A program made the position numbers and the translations under genes. A DNA stretch of 41,159 nt. It comes from Porphyromonadaceae bacterium UBA4262 (GTDB lineage Bacteria > Bacteroidota > Bacteroidia > Bacteroidales > Muribaculaceae). The DNA is taken from positions 2,282 through 43,440 of the forward strand of contig DGWI01000057.1 of assembly GCA_002396085.1 (NCBI GenBank), in the 5' to 3' direction. This document shows positions 23,702-32,683 of the stretch, piece by piece. How positions within the stretch are numbered: position 1 is the first letter of the stretch; every line of letters begins with the position of its first letter. Under the pieces are notes generated by a model. That model worked only from the letters and a program-made list of their open reading frames with translations, did not search any database and had not been told where the DNA came from.

Positions 23702-25054
23702 TCATTTGGGTTGCATGGTGCGCAGGGCGTGGAGGCTCAGTGGGATGGCAAGGGCAAACGAGATGGCATCGGCCACGGCCTGTGAAATCTCGATGCCTAA
23801 CAATCCCATTAGCCAGTACCCGGCAAACAAGGCTGGCAGGAAGAACAGTCCATGACGTGCCGAGGCCATGATGACTGCGGGGACGGTGCGGCGAATGTTC
23901 TGCAGATACATGTTCGACATCACGATGAATCCACTCAACGGGAACGACAAGCACTGATAACGCAGCACCTCGGCACCTATCTCAATCACGCGGGCATCAT
24001 GCGACACAAACAATGAAATAATCTGGCTGGCAAACGCAAATCCCGCAATCCCCAGCAGGGTGCAGTAGAACGTGAGGACCTTGACGCTGTGCCAGAATGC
24101 TGCTCGCACACGGTCGTAGTGGCCTGCGCCATAGTTGAATCCGCACACAGGCTGGAAACCTTGACCATAGCCAATCATCGCAGCGCCAGCCAACATTGCC
24201 ACACGACCCACTACCGAAAATGCAGCGATCGCTTCGTCGCCATAGTTTGCTGCCATCAGGTTCAGGCTGATGGTCGATATGCTCATCAATCCCTGGCGGG
24301 CCAGCGAGGGCAGGCCTCCAGCCGCTATCTCGTTGTAGCGCGATAGGGTGGGGTGGAACTGCGACAGCCTGATAGGCAGTCCGCCACGACGACCCACTAG
24401 CGTCAGCATCAGCCCGAACCCCACAGCCTGCGACACCGCTGTGGCTATGCCGGCACCGCTGATGCCTAGTCCCATGCCGAAGATCAGTAGCGGGTCGAGC
24501 GCGATGTTCAGCACCGCGCCCGACAGGATGCCCAGCATCGCCAGCGAGGCATTGCCCTGGTGGCGCATCTGGTTGTTCATCGTGAAGCACCCCATGATGA
24601 ATGGCGTGCCTAGTAATATATAGGTGAAATAGTCGCGGGCAAAGGGCAGGATGGTGTCGGTCGACCCGAAAAACCGCAGTAGTGGGTCCATCACCACAAA
24701 TCCCAGCGCAGCCAGGACAACGCCTGTCACCACCGACGACACAAGCCCTACCGAGGCCATCGTGCCCGCTTGGCTAATCTCTTGTCGACCCAGTGCTCGC
24801 GAGATGTAGTTGCCCGAGCCTTGCCCAAAAAACATCGAGATGGCTTGGATGATGGTCATGTAACTGAACACAATGCCCATTGCCGCCACCGACTGGGTGT
24901 TGATCTGCCCAACAAAGAAAGTGTCGGCCAGATTGTAGATGCCCGACACCAGCATACTCACAATTGACGGCAATGCCAATTGCGTCACCAGACGGCCCAC
25001 GGGCTGCGTGGTCATCTTGACAAACTTCTGCTGTTGTGCTGGTGTGGGCTTCAT
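23702..25054 (-). CDS. MATE family multidrug/Na+ antiporter
   Basis: Inner-membrane cation-coupled exporter of drugs or metabolites, 450 aa with about 12 hydrophobic helices in two MatE repeats. Typical segments are LALPSIVSMLVSGIYNLADT with FFVGQI in helix 1-2, FGQGSGNYISRALGRQ, PFIMGCFTMNNQMRHQGNAS, GAVLNIALDPLLIF and, in the second repeat, IGYGQGFQPVCGFNYGAGHY. This pattern resembles the MepA/NorM-like bacterial group. The start at 25054 (MKPTPAQQQKFVKMTTQPVG) is preceded by a reverse-strand TAACTTTG box at 25084-25091. Substrate not predictable. Confidence 0.93.
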   Translation of the reverse strand: MKPTPAQQQKFVKMTTQPVGRLVTQLALPSIVSMLVSGIYNLADTFFVGQINTQSVAAMGIVFSYMTIIQAISMFFGQGSGNYISRALGRQEISQAGTMASVGLVSSVVTGVVLAALGFVVMDPLLRFFGSTDTILPFARDYFTYILLGTPFIMGCFTMNNQMRHQGNASLAMLGILSGAVLNIALDPLLIFGMGLGISGAGIATAVSQAVGFGLMLTLVGRRGGLPIRLSQFHPTLSRYNEIAAGGLPSLARQGLMSISTISLNLMAANYGDEAIAAFSVVGRVAMLAGAAMIGYGQGFQPVCGFNYGAGHYDRVRAAFWHSVKVLTFYCTLLGIAGFAFASQIISLFVSHDARVIEIGAEVLRYQCLSFPLSGFIVMSNMYLQNIRRTVPAVIMASARHGLFFLPALFAGYWLMGLLGIEISQAVADAISFALAIPLSLHALRTMQPK

Positions 25055-25083
25055 CTGTCTGGCACTTTCTCAAAAAAAACGTG

Positions 25084-25091
25084 CAAAGTTA
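25084..25091 (-). promoter_or_regulatory. MATE gene -7 box
   Basis: Reverse-strand TAACTTTG about 30 bases upstream of the ATG at 25054. No clear -33 element. Confidence 0.55.
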
Positions 25092-25104
25092 CTACTTTTT
25101 ACCC

Positions 25105-25233
25105 AAGAATTAAGAATGATGAATCAAGAATTAAGATTTTTTCGTGGCTCGTATGACTGCGTTCATGCCACCATCAGGCACCACACACTCTGCCACAATG
25201 CCATCTTAATTCCTAATTTTTAATTCTGAATTG
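25105..25233. repeat. AAGAATTAAG / TTAATTC degenerate repeats upstream of dnaK
   Basis: Two short tracts (25105-25137 and 25206-25233) of AATT-containing 7-8-mers in opposite senses, capable of pairing. They lie in the 323-bp divergent gap 25055-25377 between the MATE gene and dnaK. I see no CIRCE element and no clear heat-shock operator; the best -7-like box for dnaK is TACTTTTA at 25306-25313. Confidence 0.5.
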
Positions 25234-25377
25234 CAGTCTTGTGCCATCTTGTCAGCACTCACAGTGGCAGGTTTGTCACATTTCTCATTGGCACGGCATT
25301 TGCTTTACTTTTAGCGGTTGCTCGTCATGAGCGACAGTTACAAATTCAGATTATTAACAAATAAAAAAGATAAGAAA

Positions 25378-27318
25378 ATGGGAAAGATTATTGGTATTGA
25401 CCTGGGAACCACCAACTCGTGTGTTTCCGTTCTTGAGGGTAAAAACCCCGTCGTGATCCCCAACAGTGAGGGTCGCAACACAACGCCTTCGGTCGTGGCG
25501 TTTAAAGATAATGGTGAGCGCATCGTCGGCGACCCCGCCAAGCGTCAGGCAATCATGAACCCTACGGGCACCGTGTTCTCGATCAAGCGTTTCATGGGCG
25601 AGACGATGGATCATGTGACCAAGGATGTTGAGCGCATGCCCTACAAGGTGGTCGCCAACAGTAACAATCAGCCCCGTGTCGAGATTGGAGGCCGTCAGTA
25701 CACTCCGCAAGAGATTTCGGCCATGGTGCTGCAGAAGATGAAGAAAACTGCCGAGGACTACCTCGGAACAACTGTCGACAGTGCAGTCATCACAGTGCCT
25801 GCCTACTTTGGTGATGCTCAGCGCAAGGCTACTATCGAGGCTGGTGAAATCGCTGGTCTGAAGGTGGAGCGCATCGTCAATGAGCCTACCGCAGCCGCTC
25901 TGGCCTATGGTCTGGACAAGACCGACGATGACAAGCGCATCGCCGTGTTCGACCTGGGTGGCGGTACATTCGATATCTCTATCTTGGAGTTGGGTGGTGG
26001 CGTGTTTGAGGTCAAGTCGACCAACGGCGACACTCACCTGGGTGGTGATGACTTCGACCAGCGCATTATCTCTTGGCTGGCCGATGAGTTCCAGAAGCAA
26101 GAGGGCATTGACCTGCGTCGTGACCCCATGGCTCTCCAGCGCTTGAAAGAGGCTGCCGAGAAGGCCAAGATTGAACTGTCGAGTTCGACCAGCACCGAGA
26201 TTAATTTGCCCTACATCACGCAGCAGGACGGTATGCCCAAGCACTTGGTCAAGACTCTGAGCCGCGCCATGTTTGAGCAATTGTGTGACGACCTCATCCA
26301 GGCTACCATCCGTCCGTGTGAGCAAGCCCTGCGCGATGCCAACATGAGCACTAGCGACATCGACGAGGTCATCCTTGTGGGCGGTAGCACCCGTATCCCC
26401 GCCATCCAGCAGATTGTCGAGCGTTTCTTTGGCAAGGCTCCGTCTAAGGGCGTGAACCCCGACGAGGTGGTCGCTGTGGGCGCAGCCATCCAGGGCGGTG
26501 TCATCAGTGGTGAGTTGCACGATGAGGGTATCGTCCTGCTCGATGTCATCCCCCTGTCAGTGGGTATCGAGACACTGGGCGGCGTGATGACCAAACTCAT
26601 CGATGCCAACACCACCATCCCTGTGCGCAAGAGCCAGGTATTCTCGACCGCTGCCGACAACCAGCCCGAGGTTGAGGTGCATGTGCTGCAAGGCGAGCGC
26701 CCCATGGCCAAGGACTGCAAGACACTGGGTCGTTTCCATCTCGATGGCATCGCTCCCGCACCCCGTGGCATCCCGCAGATTGAGGTGTCGTTCGATGTCG
26801 ACAAGAATGGTGTGATCAACGTCAGTGCCAAGGACAAGGCTACCGGCAAGGAGCAGAGCATCCGCATCGAGGCTAGCAGCGGCTTGACCGACGATGAGAT
26901 CCAGCGCATGAAGGACGAGGCAGCAGCCAACGCTGCAGCCGATGCCAAGGAGAAGGAGCGCATCGACAAACTCAACGAGGCCGACGCTCTCATCTTCCAA
27001 ACCGAGAAGACCATGAAGGAGGCTGGTGACAAACTGCCCGCCGACCTCAAGTCGCAGATCGAGACCGCTCTGGGCAAACTCAAGGATGCCCACAAGGCGC
27101 AGGATCTCGCTGCCATCGACGTGGCCAAGAAAGAACTGGAGGATCTCTTCCAGAAGATGTATCAGGCAGCCGGTGCCGCAGGCGCTCAAGGCCAGCCCGG
27201 TGGACCGCAAGGCCCCTTCGGCGGCGCTCAAGGCCCCTTCGGCGGACAACAGGGACCGCAGCAGGGCGGCAACCAGAACGGTGGCGCCGAGGACGTCCCC
27301 TTCGAGGAAGTCAAATAA
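25378..27318 (+). CDS. dnaK: Molecular chaperone DnaK (Hsp70)
   Basis: ATP-dependent chaperone that binds unfolded segments with DnaJ and GrpE. The product is 646 aa from ATG 25378 (MGKIIGIDLGTTNSCVSVLE); the in-frame ATGs further upstream are not part of the family sequence. The nucleotide-binding domain shows GIDLGTTNS (5-13), FDLGGGTFDISI (about 190) and VGGSTRIP (about 333). The interdomain linker VLLDVIPLSVGIET is near 386, followed by the substrate-binding domain and helical lid. The Gly/Gln/Pro-rich tail with two GGAQGPFGG-like repeats ends in DVPFEEVK. A strong terminator follows. dnaJ/grpE are not adjacent. Confidence 0.98.
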   Translation: MGKIIGIDLGTTNSCVSVLEGKNPVVIPNSEGRNTTPSVVAFKDNGERIVGDPAKRQAIMNPTGTVFSIKRFMGETMDHVTKDVERMPYKVVANSNNQPRVEIGGRQYTPQEISAMVLQKMKKTAEDYLGTTVDSAVITVPAYFGDAQRKATIEAGEIAGLKVERIVNEPTAAALAYGLDKTDDDKRIAVFDLGGGTFDISILELGGGVFEVKSTNGDTHLGGDDFDQRIISWLADEFQKQEGIDLRRDPMALQRLKEAAEKAKIELSSSTSTEINLPYITQQDGMPKHLVKTLSRAMFEQLCDDLIQATIRPCEQALRDANMSTSDIDEVILVGGSTRIPAIQQIVERFFGKAPSKGVNPDEVVAVGAAIQGGVISGELHDEGIVLLDVIPLSVGIETLGGVMTKLIDANTTIPVRKSQVFSTAADNQPEVEVHVLQGERPMAKDCKTLGRFHLDGIAPAPRGIPQIEVSFDVDKNGVINVSAKDKATGKEQSIRIEASSGLTDDEIQRMKDEAAANAAADAKEKERIDKLNEADALIFQTEKTMKEAGDKLPADLKSQIETALGKLKDAHKAQDLAAIDVAKKELEDLFQKMYQAAGAAGAQGQPGGPQGPFGGAQGPFGGQQGPQQGGNQNGGAEDVPFEEVK

Positions 27319-27336
27319 ACACACACATAATCCACT

Positions 27337-27375
27337 CAGCGGGTGCGGCTCAATCTGAGCCACACCCGCTGTTTT
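27337..27375 (+). terminator. Rho-independent terminator after dnaK
   Basis: The stem CAGCGGGTG (27337-27345) plus GGCTCA pairs with TGAGCC plus CACCCGCTG (27363-27371), with one internal mismatch and a 3-base loop, followed by TTTT. Confidence 0.9.
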
Positions 27376-27401
27376 ATGTTGGATTCGGTGATTAATTCGT
27401 C

Positions 27402-27446
27402 TATTCGCCGAAAATTTTCGGCGAATAATTTGCCTATTCGCCGAAA
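27402..27446. promoter_or_regulatory. Operator-like repeats at the fic promoter
   Basis: A perfect 26-bp palindrome (27402-27427, half-site TATTCGCCGAAAA) is followed by a third direct copy of TATTCGCCGAAA at 27435-27446. The palindrome abuts the -33 TTTG and the third copy lies between -33 and -7, so an occupied site should block RNA polymerase. Confidence 0.7.
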
Positions 27447-27460
27447 TCACTGTAACTTTG
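27429..27460 (+). promoter_or_regulatory. fic promoter
   Basis: TTTG at 27429-27432, 20 bases, then TAACTTTG at 27453-27460. Transcription would start near 27465, about 14 bases before the ATG at 27479. The TTG inside the box rules out the longer 27458 start. Confidence 0.75.
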
Positions 27461-27478
27461 CCACCAAATTCGAGGCTT

Positions 27479-28579
27479 ATGCGATATATACACGACTATA
27501 AAAACTGGTGGCAGTTTCGATACAACAGCGATAGAGTATTAAACGAACTGGGGCGAGTACGCGCCAAGCAAGGTGTTGTACTCGGTCGTATGTTGTCGTT
27601 AGGGTTCGATTCGCAAGACGAAGCAACCCTCTCCAACTTGTCGTTGGAACTCGTGCGTTCATCTGAAATTGAGGGGCAACAGTTAAATCTTGACGAAGTG
27701 CGTTCTTCAATTGCTCGACGTTTAGGTATCGAGATCGCTGGACTTGTTCCTGTGTCGCGTTACGTTGACGGCGTGGTTGAAATGCAGTTGGATGCAACCC
27801 AAAACTATGATAAGCCTCTCTCTCACGACCGGCTTTTCGGTTGGCACAACGTGTTGTTCCCCACAGGTATGAGTGGCTTGTACCGCATCAACGTGGGAAA
27901 ATACCGCACTGAGGATATGCAAGTAGTATCGGGAGCGATGGGTAAGGAGAAAGTGCATTATCAAGCCCCGGCTGCGGCACGTGTTCTGGAAGAAATGGAA
28001 AGGTTCATTTCTTGGGTAAACGGGAATGTGGAAATTGACGCTGTGCTAAAAGCGGCTATAGCCCACCTTTGGTATGTTTCGATCCATCCCTTTGACGACG
28101 GTAACGGAAGAATCACAAGGGCGTTGACCGATATGCTTCTTGCACGCTCCGAGCAATGCCGCAAGAGATTTTATAGCATCTCGGCCGAGATAAAAATGAT
28201 GCAGAAAGAGTATTACGATGTTTTAGAAAAAACACAGCATGGCAATGGCGATATCACCCAATGGTTGTTGTGGTTCTTAAAATGCTTTGAGCAAGCGCTA
28301 GATGCCACCGAAAGCACAGTGTCGGCGGTAATGCGAAAGGTTGAGTTTTGGGAACGTTACCGCGATGTGTCTTTCAACGAAAGGCAGCGAAAACTGTTGA
28401 ATATGCTATTTAATGACTTTTTGGGGAAACTGACTAGCAGCAAATGGGCAAAAATTGCCAAATGCTCATCCGACACTGCTCTCAACGACATCAAAGATCT
28501 AATTGCAAAAGGTGTTTTAACTAAAACCAGCGAGGGCGGCAGAAGCACAAACTACATATTAGCGGAATTCAATCCCTAA
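27479..28579 (+). CDS. Fic family AMP-transferase-like protein with C-terminal winged-helix-like region
   Basis: Predicted protein-modifying enzyme of 366 aa; Fic proteins usually transfer AMP from ATP to a hydroxyl side chain. The N-terminal DUF4172-like region (MRYIHDYKNWWQFRYNSDRV) contains an inhibitory-helix motif, SSEIEG (about 61-66), matching (S/T)xxxE(G/N) of self-inhibited class II Fic proteins. The catalytic loop HPFDDGNGRITR (about 203-214) is complete, so activity is expected. The C-terminus (about 310-366) has SSKWAKIAKCSSDTALNDIK followed by GVLTKTSEGGRSTNYIL, which reads as a winged helix-turn-helix. With three copies of an operator-like motif at its promoter, it probably represses itself. 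Target protein unknown. Confidence 0.92.
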   Translation: MRYIHDYKNWWQFRYNSDRVLNELGRVRAKQGVVLGRMLSLGFDSQDEATLSNLSLELVRSSEIEGQQLNLDEVRSSIARRLGIEIAGLVPVSRYVDGVVEMQLDATQNYDKPLSHDRLFGWHNVLFPTGMSGLYRINVGKYRTEDMQVVSGAMGKEKVHYQAPAAARVLEEMERFISWVNGNVEIDAVLKAAIAHLWYVSIHPFDDGNGRITRALTDMLLARSEQCRKRFYSISAEIKMMQKEYYDVLEKTQHGNGDITQWLLWFLKCFEQALDATESTVSAVMRKVEFWERYRDVSFNERQRKLLNMLFNDFLGKLTSSKWAKIAKCSSDTALNDIKDLIAKGVLTKTSEGGRSTNYILAEFNP

Positions 28580-28711
28580 AGGAGCCATTGATAGAAAATG
28601 TGTTCAGCCTGAATGCATGCCATCCTTGCGACAGGCGGTGTGATGTATGAAGAAACTTTCAAGATTATTCGTGTATAAACTTTCACCCCATCGATTGTCC
28701 CGAAATAAATC

Positions 28712-28746
28712 TTAATTTTCAATTCTCAATTTTCAATTCTCAATTA
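28712..28746. repeat. CAATTTTCAATTCT tandem repeat upstream of lepA
   Basis: Five AATTTTC/AATTCTC heptamers immediately before the lepA promoter box. The rest of the 216-bp gap 28580-28795 shows no gene or terminator. Confidence 0.75.
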
Positions 28747-28753
28747 AAAGCAG

Positions 28754-28761
28754 TACCTTTG
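28754..28761 (+). promoter_or_regulatory. lepA -7 box
   Basis: TACCTTTG, 34 bases before the lepA ATG. The expected -33 region is occupied by the AATTCTC repeat and lacks a clear TTTG. Confidence 0.6.
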
Positions 28762-28795
28762 CAGTTTCAATGAAATCTGACCGCAAATTCTAGAT

Positions 28796-30583
28796 ATGGA
28801 CAAAATAAGAAACTTCTGCATCGTTGCGCACATCGACCACGGCAAGAGTACGCTGGCCGACCGCCTGCTTGAGTTCACCAACACTGTGGTGGGCAAGGAC
28901 ATGCAGGCTCAGGTGCTCGACGATATGGACCTGGAGCGCGAGCGAGGCATCACCATCAAGAGCCATGCCATTCAGATGGACTATGTGCTTGATGGCGAGA
29001 AATATACGCTCAATCTCATCGACACCCCGGGACACGTCGATTTCTCCTACGAGGTGTCGCGCTCTATCGCCGCATGCGAGGGTGCGCTCCTGGTGGTTGA
29101 CGCCACGCAGGGCGTGCAGGCGCAGACCATCAGCAACCTCTATATGGCTATCGACAACGGTCTGGAAATCATTCCTGTCATCAACAAGATTGACATGGAC
29201 AGCGCGCATCCCGACGAGGTCGAGGACGAGATTGTTGAACTCTTGGGCTGTGACCCTAGCGAGATTCTGCGCTGCAGTGCGCGCACTGGCGTGGGTATAC
29301 CCGAAATCATGGAGGCTATCGTACGTCGCATCCCAGCCCCTAAGGGCGACCCCGAAGCACCGCTGCAAGCCTTGATTTTTGATTCGGTGTTCAACCCCTT
29401 CCGTGGCATTATCGTCTATTTCAAGATCCTCAACGGCACCCTGCGCAAGAACGACTTTGTCAAGTTTGTCAATACGCAGAAGGAGTACCATGTCGACGAG
29501 ATGGGTGTGCTCAAGTTGCAACTCTCGCCGCGTGACCAACTTAGCGCCGGTAACGTGGGCTACATCATCTCTGGCATCAAGAATTCGATTGAGGTGCGTG
29601 TGGGCGACACCATCACCCATGTTCAGGCACCCTGTGACAAGGCCATCGAGGGTTTCCAGGAGGTAAAGCCCATGGTCTTTGCCGGTGTCTATCCCATCGA
29701 GCCCGAGGACTTTGAGAACCTGCGGGCCTCGCTCGAGAAGTTGCAACTCAACGATGCGGCTCTGACCTTTACCCCCGAGTCGAGTGTGGCGCTGGGTTTC
29801 GGTTTCCGCTGCGGTTTCCTGGGACTGTTGCACATGGAGATTGTGCAGGAGCGACTGAGCCGCGAGTTCAACATGGAGGTCATCACCACTGTGCCCAACG
29901 TGTCCTACAAGGTCTATGACAAGAAAGGCAACATGACCGAGGTGCATAACCCCGCCGGACTGCCCGATGTCACCCTCATCGAGAAAATCGAAGAACCCTA
30001 TATCCGTGCAAGCATCATTACCCTGAGCGAGTTCATGGGCCCCATTATCACCCTGTGCCTCGCCAAGCGTGGCGAACTCGCCAAGCAGGAGTACATCTCG
30101 GGCAACCGCATGGAGTTGACCTTCGATATCCCCCTGGGTGAGATCGTGATTGACTTCTACGACAAACTCAAGAGCATCTCCAAGGGCTATGCCTCGTTTG
30201 ACTACTACATCAACGGCTTCCGCGAGTCCAAACTCATCAAACTTGATATCCTGCTCAACGGTCAGCAAGTCGATGCCCTGAGTGCCTTGACCCATGTAGA
30301 CAACGCTGTGTCGCTGGGCCGCCGCATGTGCGAGAAACTCAAGGACTTGATCCCGCGCCAGCAGTTTGACATCGCCATCCAGGCCGCCATCGGAGCCAAG
30401 ATCATTGCTCGCGAGACCGTACGCCAGGTGCGCAAGGATGTGACAGCCAAGTGCTACGGCGGCGACGTGAGCCGCAAGCGCAAACTGCTCGAGAAGCAGA
30501 AGGCCGGCAAGAAGCGCATGAAGCAGATTGGAACCGTACAGGTACCCCAGAAGGCCTTCCTCGCTGTCCTCAAACTTGACTAA
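28796..30583 (+). CDS. lepA: Elongation factor 4 (LepA), ribosomal back-translocase GTPase
   Basis: Translational GTPase of 595 aa acting on ribosomes under stress. G1 is AHIDHGKST (11-19), the switch region is ERERGITIKSHA, G3 is DTPGH (about 77-81) and G4 is NKID (about 131). EF-G-like domains II, III and V follow, then the LepA-specific C-terminal domain with FREIGAKIIARET-like sequence (here AIGAKIIARETVRQVRKDVT) and AKCYGGDVSRKRKLLEKQ. Length and ends match the family. hisS follows after a 54-base gap of AATTCTC repeats and may be co-transcribed. Confidence 0.98.
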   Translation: MDKIRNFCIVAHIDHGKSTLADRLLEFTNTVVGKDMQAQVLDDMDLERERGITIKSHAIQMDYVLDGEKYTLNLIDTPGHVDFSYEVSRSIAACEGALLVVDATQGVQAQTISNLYMAIDNGLEIIPVINKIDMDSAHPDEVEDEIVELLGCDPSEILRCSARTGVGIPEIMEAIVRRIPAPKGDPEAPLQALIFDSVFNPFRGIIVYFKILNGTLRKNDFVKFVNTQKEYHVDEMGVLKLQLSPRDQLSAGNVGYIISGIKNSIEVRVGDTITHVQAPCDKAIEGFQEVKPMVFAGVYPIEPEDFENLRASLEKLQLNDAALTFTPESSVALGFGFRCGFLGLLHMEIVQERLSREFNMEVITTVPNVSYKVYDKKGNMTEVHNPAGLPDVTLIEKIEEPYIRASIITLSEFMGPIITLCLAKRGELAKQEYISGNRMELTFDIPLGEIVIDFYDKLKSISKGYASFDYYINGFRESKLIKLDILLNGQQVDALSALTHVDNAVSLGRRMCEKLKDLIPRQQFDIAIQAAIGAKIIARETVRQVRKDVTAKCYGGDVSRKRKLLEKQKAGKKRMKQIGTVQVPQKAFLAVLKLD

Positions 30584-30596
30584 TCGTCAATCCAAT

Positions 30597-30630
30597 AATT
30601 TTCAATTCTCAATTTTCAATTCTCAATTAA
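30597..30630. repeat. AATTCTC/AATTTTC tandem repeat between lepA and hisS
   Basis: The same heptamer family as 28712-28746, nearly identical in sequence, filling the short gap before hisS. Confidence 0.75.
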
Positions 30631-30637
30631 GATTAGG

Positions 30638-31999
30638 ATGAAACCATCGATTCCCAAAGGCACGCGCGACTTCTCGCCCATAGAGATGGCTAAGCGCAAC
30701 TACATATTCAACACCATCCGCGAGGTGTTCCAACTCTACGGATTCCAGCAGATTGAGACTCCCGCCATGGAGAACCTCTCGACCCTTATGGGCAAATATG
30801 GCGAGGAGGGCGACAAACTTCTGTTCAAGATTCTGAACAGTGGCGACTTTCTCAAGGATGCACCTGCCGAACTGATGGAGCAGCGCGACTCGCTGCACTT
30901 GACCAACAAAATCAGCGAGAAAGGGTTGCGCTACGACTTGACGGTGCCATTCGCTCGCTATGTGGTGCAGCACCGCAACGACCTGCAAATGCCCTTCAAG
31001 CGCTATCAGATTCAGCCCGTGTGGCGTGCCGACCGTCCTCAGAAGGGGCGTTATCGTGAATTCTATCAGTGTGATGCCGACATCGTGGGCAGTGACTCGC
31101 TGCTCAACGAGGTCGAACTCGTCACCCTCATCGATGAGGTGTTCCGTCGCTTTGGGGTGCGCATTGTCATCAAACTCAACAATCGCAAGGTGCTTAGTGG
31201 CATTGCCGAGGTCATCGGTGCGCCCGACAAACTCATTGACATCACTGTTGCCATCGACAAGATGGACAAGATAGGTCTGGATAACGTCAACGCCGAACTT
31301 ATGGAGAAAGGACTTGACCAGAGTCAGGTGGATGCACTGCAACCACTGCTCACACTGGACGGAACCACCGAGCAGAAGTTGGAGACTCTCAGTCAGTTGC
31401 TTGCCATCAGCGAGGTGGGGCTCAAGGGCATCGAGGAGTTGCGTTTTGTCATTGACCACGTGGCACAGGTGGGCACCACCGCTACTGTCCAACTCGATGT
31501 GTCGTTGGCGCGTGGCCTCAACTACTATACAGGCACTATCCTCGAGGTCAAAGCCATGGATGTGGCCATTGGCAGTATCACGGGTGGTGGCCGTTATGAC
31601 AACTTGACGGGTGTGTTTGGCATGCCTGGATTGTCGGGCGTGGGTTTCAGTTTCGGTGCCGATCGCATCTTCGATGTGCTCAACGCGCTCGACCTCTATC
31701 CTGCCGACACTGTGGCATCTGCTAAGGTGCTGTTCATCAACTTTGGTGAACGTGAAGCCATCGCCTCACTAGGTCACGTTATGGCCCTGCGCAAGGCTGG
31801 CATCAGTGCCGAGTTGTTCCCCGACAGCGCCAAGATGAAGAAGCAGATGAACTATGCCAACGAACGCCAATTCCCCTTTGTCGCTATCGTGGGCGAGAGC
31901 GAGATGGAGCAGGGGGTGATCACTCTCAAGAACATGACCACTGGCGAGCAGCAGTCGCTAACTCGCGACCAACTCATCTCCACCCTTCTTAATTCTTAA
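30638..31999 (+). CDS. hisS: Histidyl-tRNA synthetase
   Basis: Class II aminoacyl-tRNA synthetase that charges tRNA-His, 453 aa. The N-terminus MKPSIPKGTRDFSPIEMAKR is typical. Motif 2 region WRADRPQKGRYREFYQCDAD, the HisA-type segment SLARGLNYYTGTILEV and the motif 3 region GVGFSFGADRI are all intact. The C-terminal anticodon-binding domain begins near VLFINFGEREA and ends NSQL-like at the stop (DQLISTLLNS). A Crp/Fnr regulator starts 21 bases downstream. Confidence 0.98.
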   Translation: MKPSIPKGTRDFSPIEMAKRNYIFNTIREVFQLYGFQQIETPAMENLSTLMGKYGEEGDKLLFKILNSGDFLKDAPAELMEQRDSLHLTNKISEKGLRYDLTVPFARYVVQHRNDLQMPFKRYQIQPVWRADRPQKGRYREFYQCDADIVGSDSLLNEVELVTLIDEVFRRFGVRIVIKLNNRKVLSGIAEVIGAPDKLIDITVAIDKMDKIGLDNVNAELMEKGLDQSQVDALQPLLTLDGTTEQKLETLSQLLAISEVGLKGIEELRFVIDHVAQVGTTATVQLDVSLARGLNYYTGTILEVKAMDVAIGSITGGGRYDNLTGVFGMPGLSGVGFSFGADRIFDVLNALDLYPADTVASAKVLFINFGEREAIASLGHVMALRKAGISAELFPDSAKMKKQMNYANERQFPFVAIVGESEMEQGVITLKNMTTGEQQSLTRDQLISTLLNS

Positions 32000-32020
32000 T
32001 TTTTAAATTCTTTATTTGTT

Positions 32021-32683
32021 GTGTTTGAACAACTCATGCAATTGCCGCTCTTTCAGGGAGTGAGCGCTCAGCAATTATCGGCATTGATCGAGAAGATGCC
32101 ATTTCACTTCTTGAAGTTCCACGAGGGTGACACGATCATCGGCGAGGGTGACACATGCACCCACATGCGATTTGTCATCTCGGGCAAGGTGAGAGTCAAG
32201 ACACAGTTCCGTAATCTTCAGGTCAGTGTCGAGCAGACGTTGAGTGCACCCAATGTGCTTGCGCCAGACTATCTCTTCGGGCTAGAAACGGCATATCCTT
32301 TTAGGGTCACGGCTATGGACGAGTGCGGAATCATGCAACTGCGCAAGGCCGACTATATCCGTGTCATACAGAGTGACAAGGTGTTCTTGTTCAACATTCT
32401 CAATTACCTGTCGCGCAAGAGCCAGCGATTTATGGCTGGTCTGCTTGACACCTGTCATGGCTCGGTCAGCGAGCGCTTGTCGCTCATCGTTGCCATTGCC
32501 ACGAGTCAGTTCTCACAGGATGTGACCATTTCATTCCTGCAGAAGGATCTGTGCACGTTGCTTGGCACACAGCGATCCACGCTGGTCAATGCTTTGAACA
32601 GCCTACACAGTAGTGGCATTATTGACTTTGATACCAATCAAATTAAAGTATTAGATTTATCATTACTACGCAAACTGCGATGA
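32021..32683 (+). CDS. Crp/Fnr family transcriptional regulator
   Basis: Cyclic-nucleotide-binding-fold regulator of 220 aa starting with GTG at 32021 (FEQLMQLPLFQGVSAQQLSA); an ATG at 32036 is an alternative. The effector domain shows FHEGDTIIGEGDTCTHMRFV and ISGKVRVKTQ, and a long dimer helix is followed by a helix-turn-helix with ISFLQKDLCTLLGTQRSTLV. The cyclic nucleotide contact residues of classical CRP (RxSA) are absent, and there is no N-terminal Cys cluster of the FNR type, so the signal is unknown. It overlaps the TSCPD gene by 4 bases (ATGA), indicating coupled translation. Confidence 0.9.
   Translation: MFEQLMQLPLFQGVSAQQLSALIEKMPFHFLKFHEGDTIIGEGDTCTHMRFVISGKVRVKTQFRNLQVSVEQTLSAPNVLAPDYLFGLETAYPFRVTAMDECGIMQLRKADYIRVIQSDKVFLFNILNYLSRKSQRFMAGLLDTCHGSVSERLSLIVAIATSQFSQDVTISFLQKDLCTLLGTQRSTLVNALNSLHSSGIIDFDTNQIKVLDLSLLRKLR

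Noticed and set aside
25234..25377. CIRCE or other heat-shock operator before dnaK
   Set aside because: No TTAGCACTC-N9-GAGTGCTAA was found. The small GCTC/GAGC dyad near 25320 is only four base pairs.
27458..27478. TTG start adding seven residues to the Fic protein
   Set aside because: The TTG is part of the -7 box TAACTTTG, so it should not be transcribed. ATG 27479 begins with the family-like MRYIHDYKNW.
28790..30295. Reverse open frame of about 500 codons opposite lepA
   Set aside because: lepA is unmistakable on the forward strand with all GTPase motifs; the reverse frame is a shadow, as are those opposite dnaK (25354-26520) and hisS (30623-31492).
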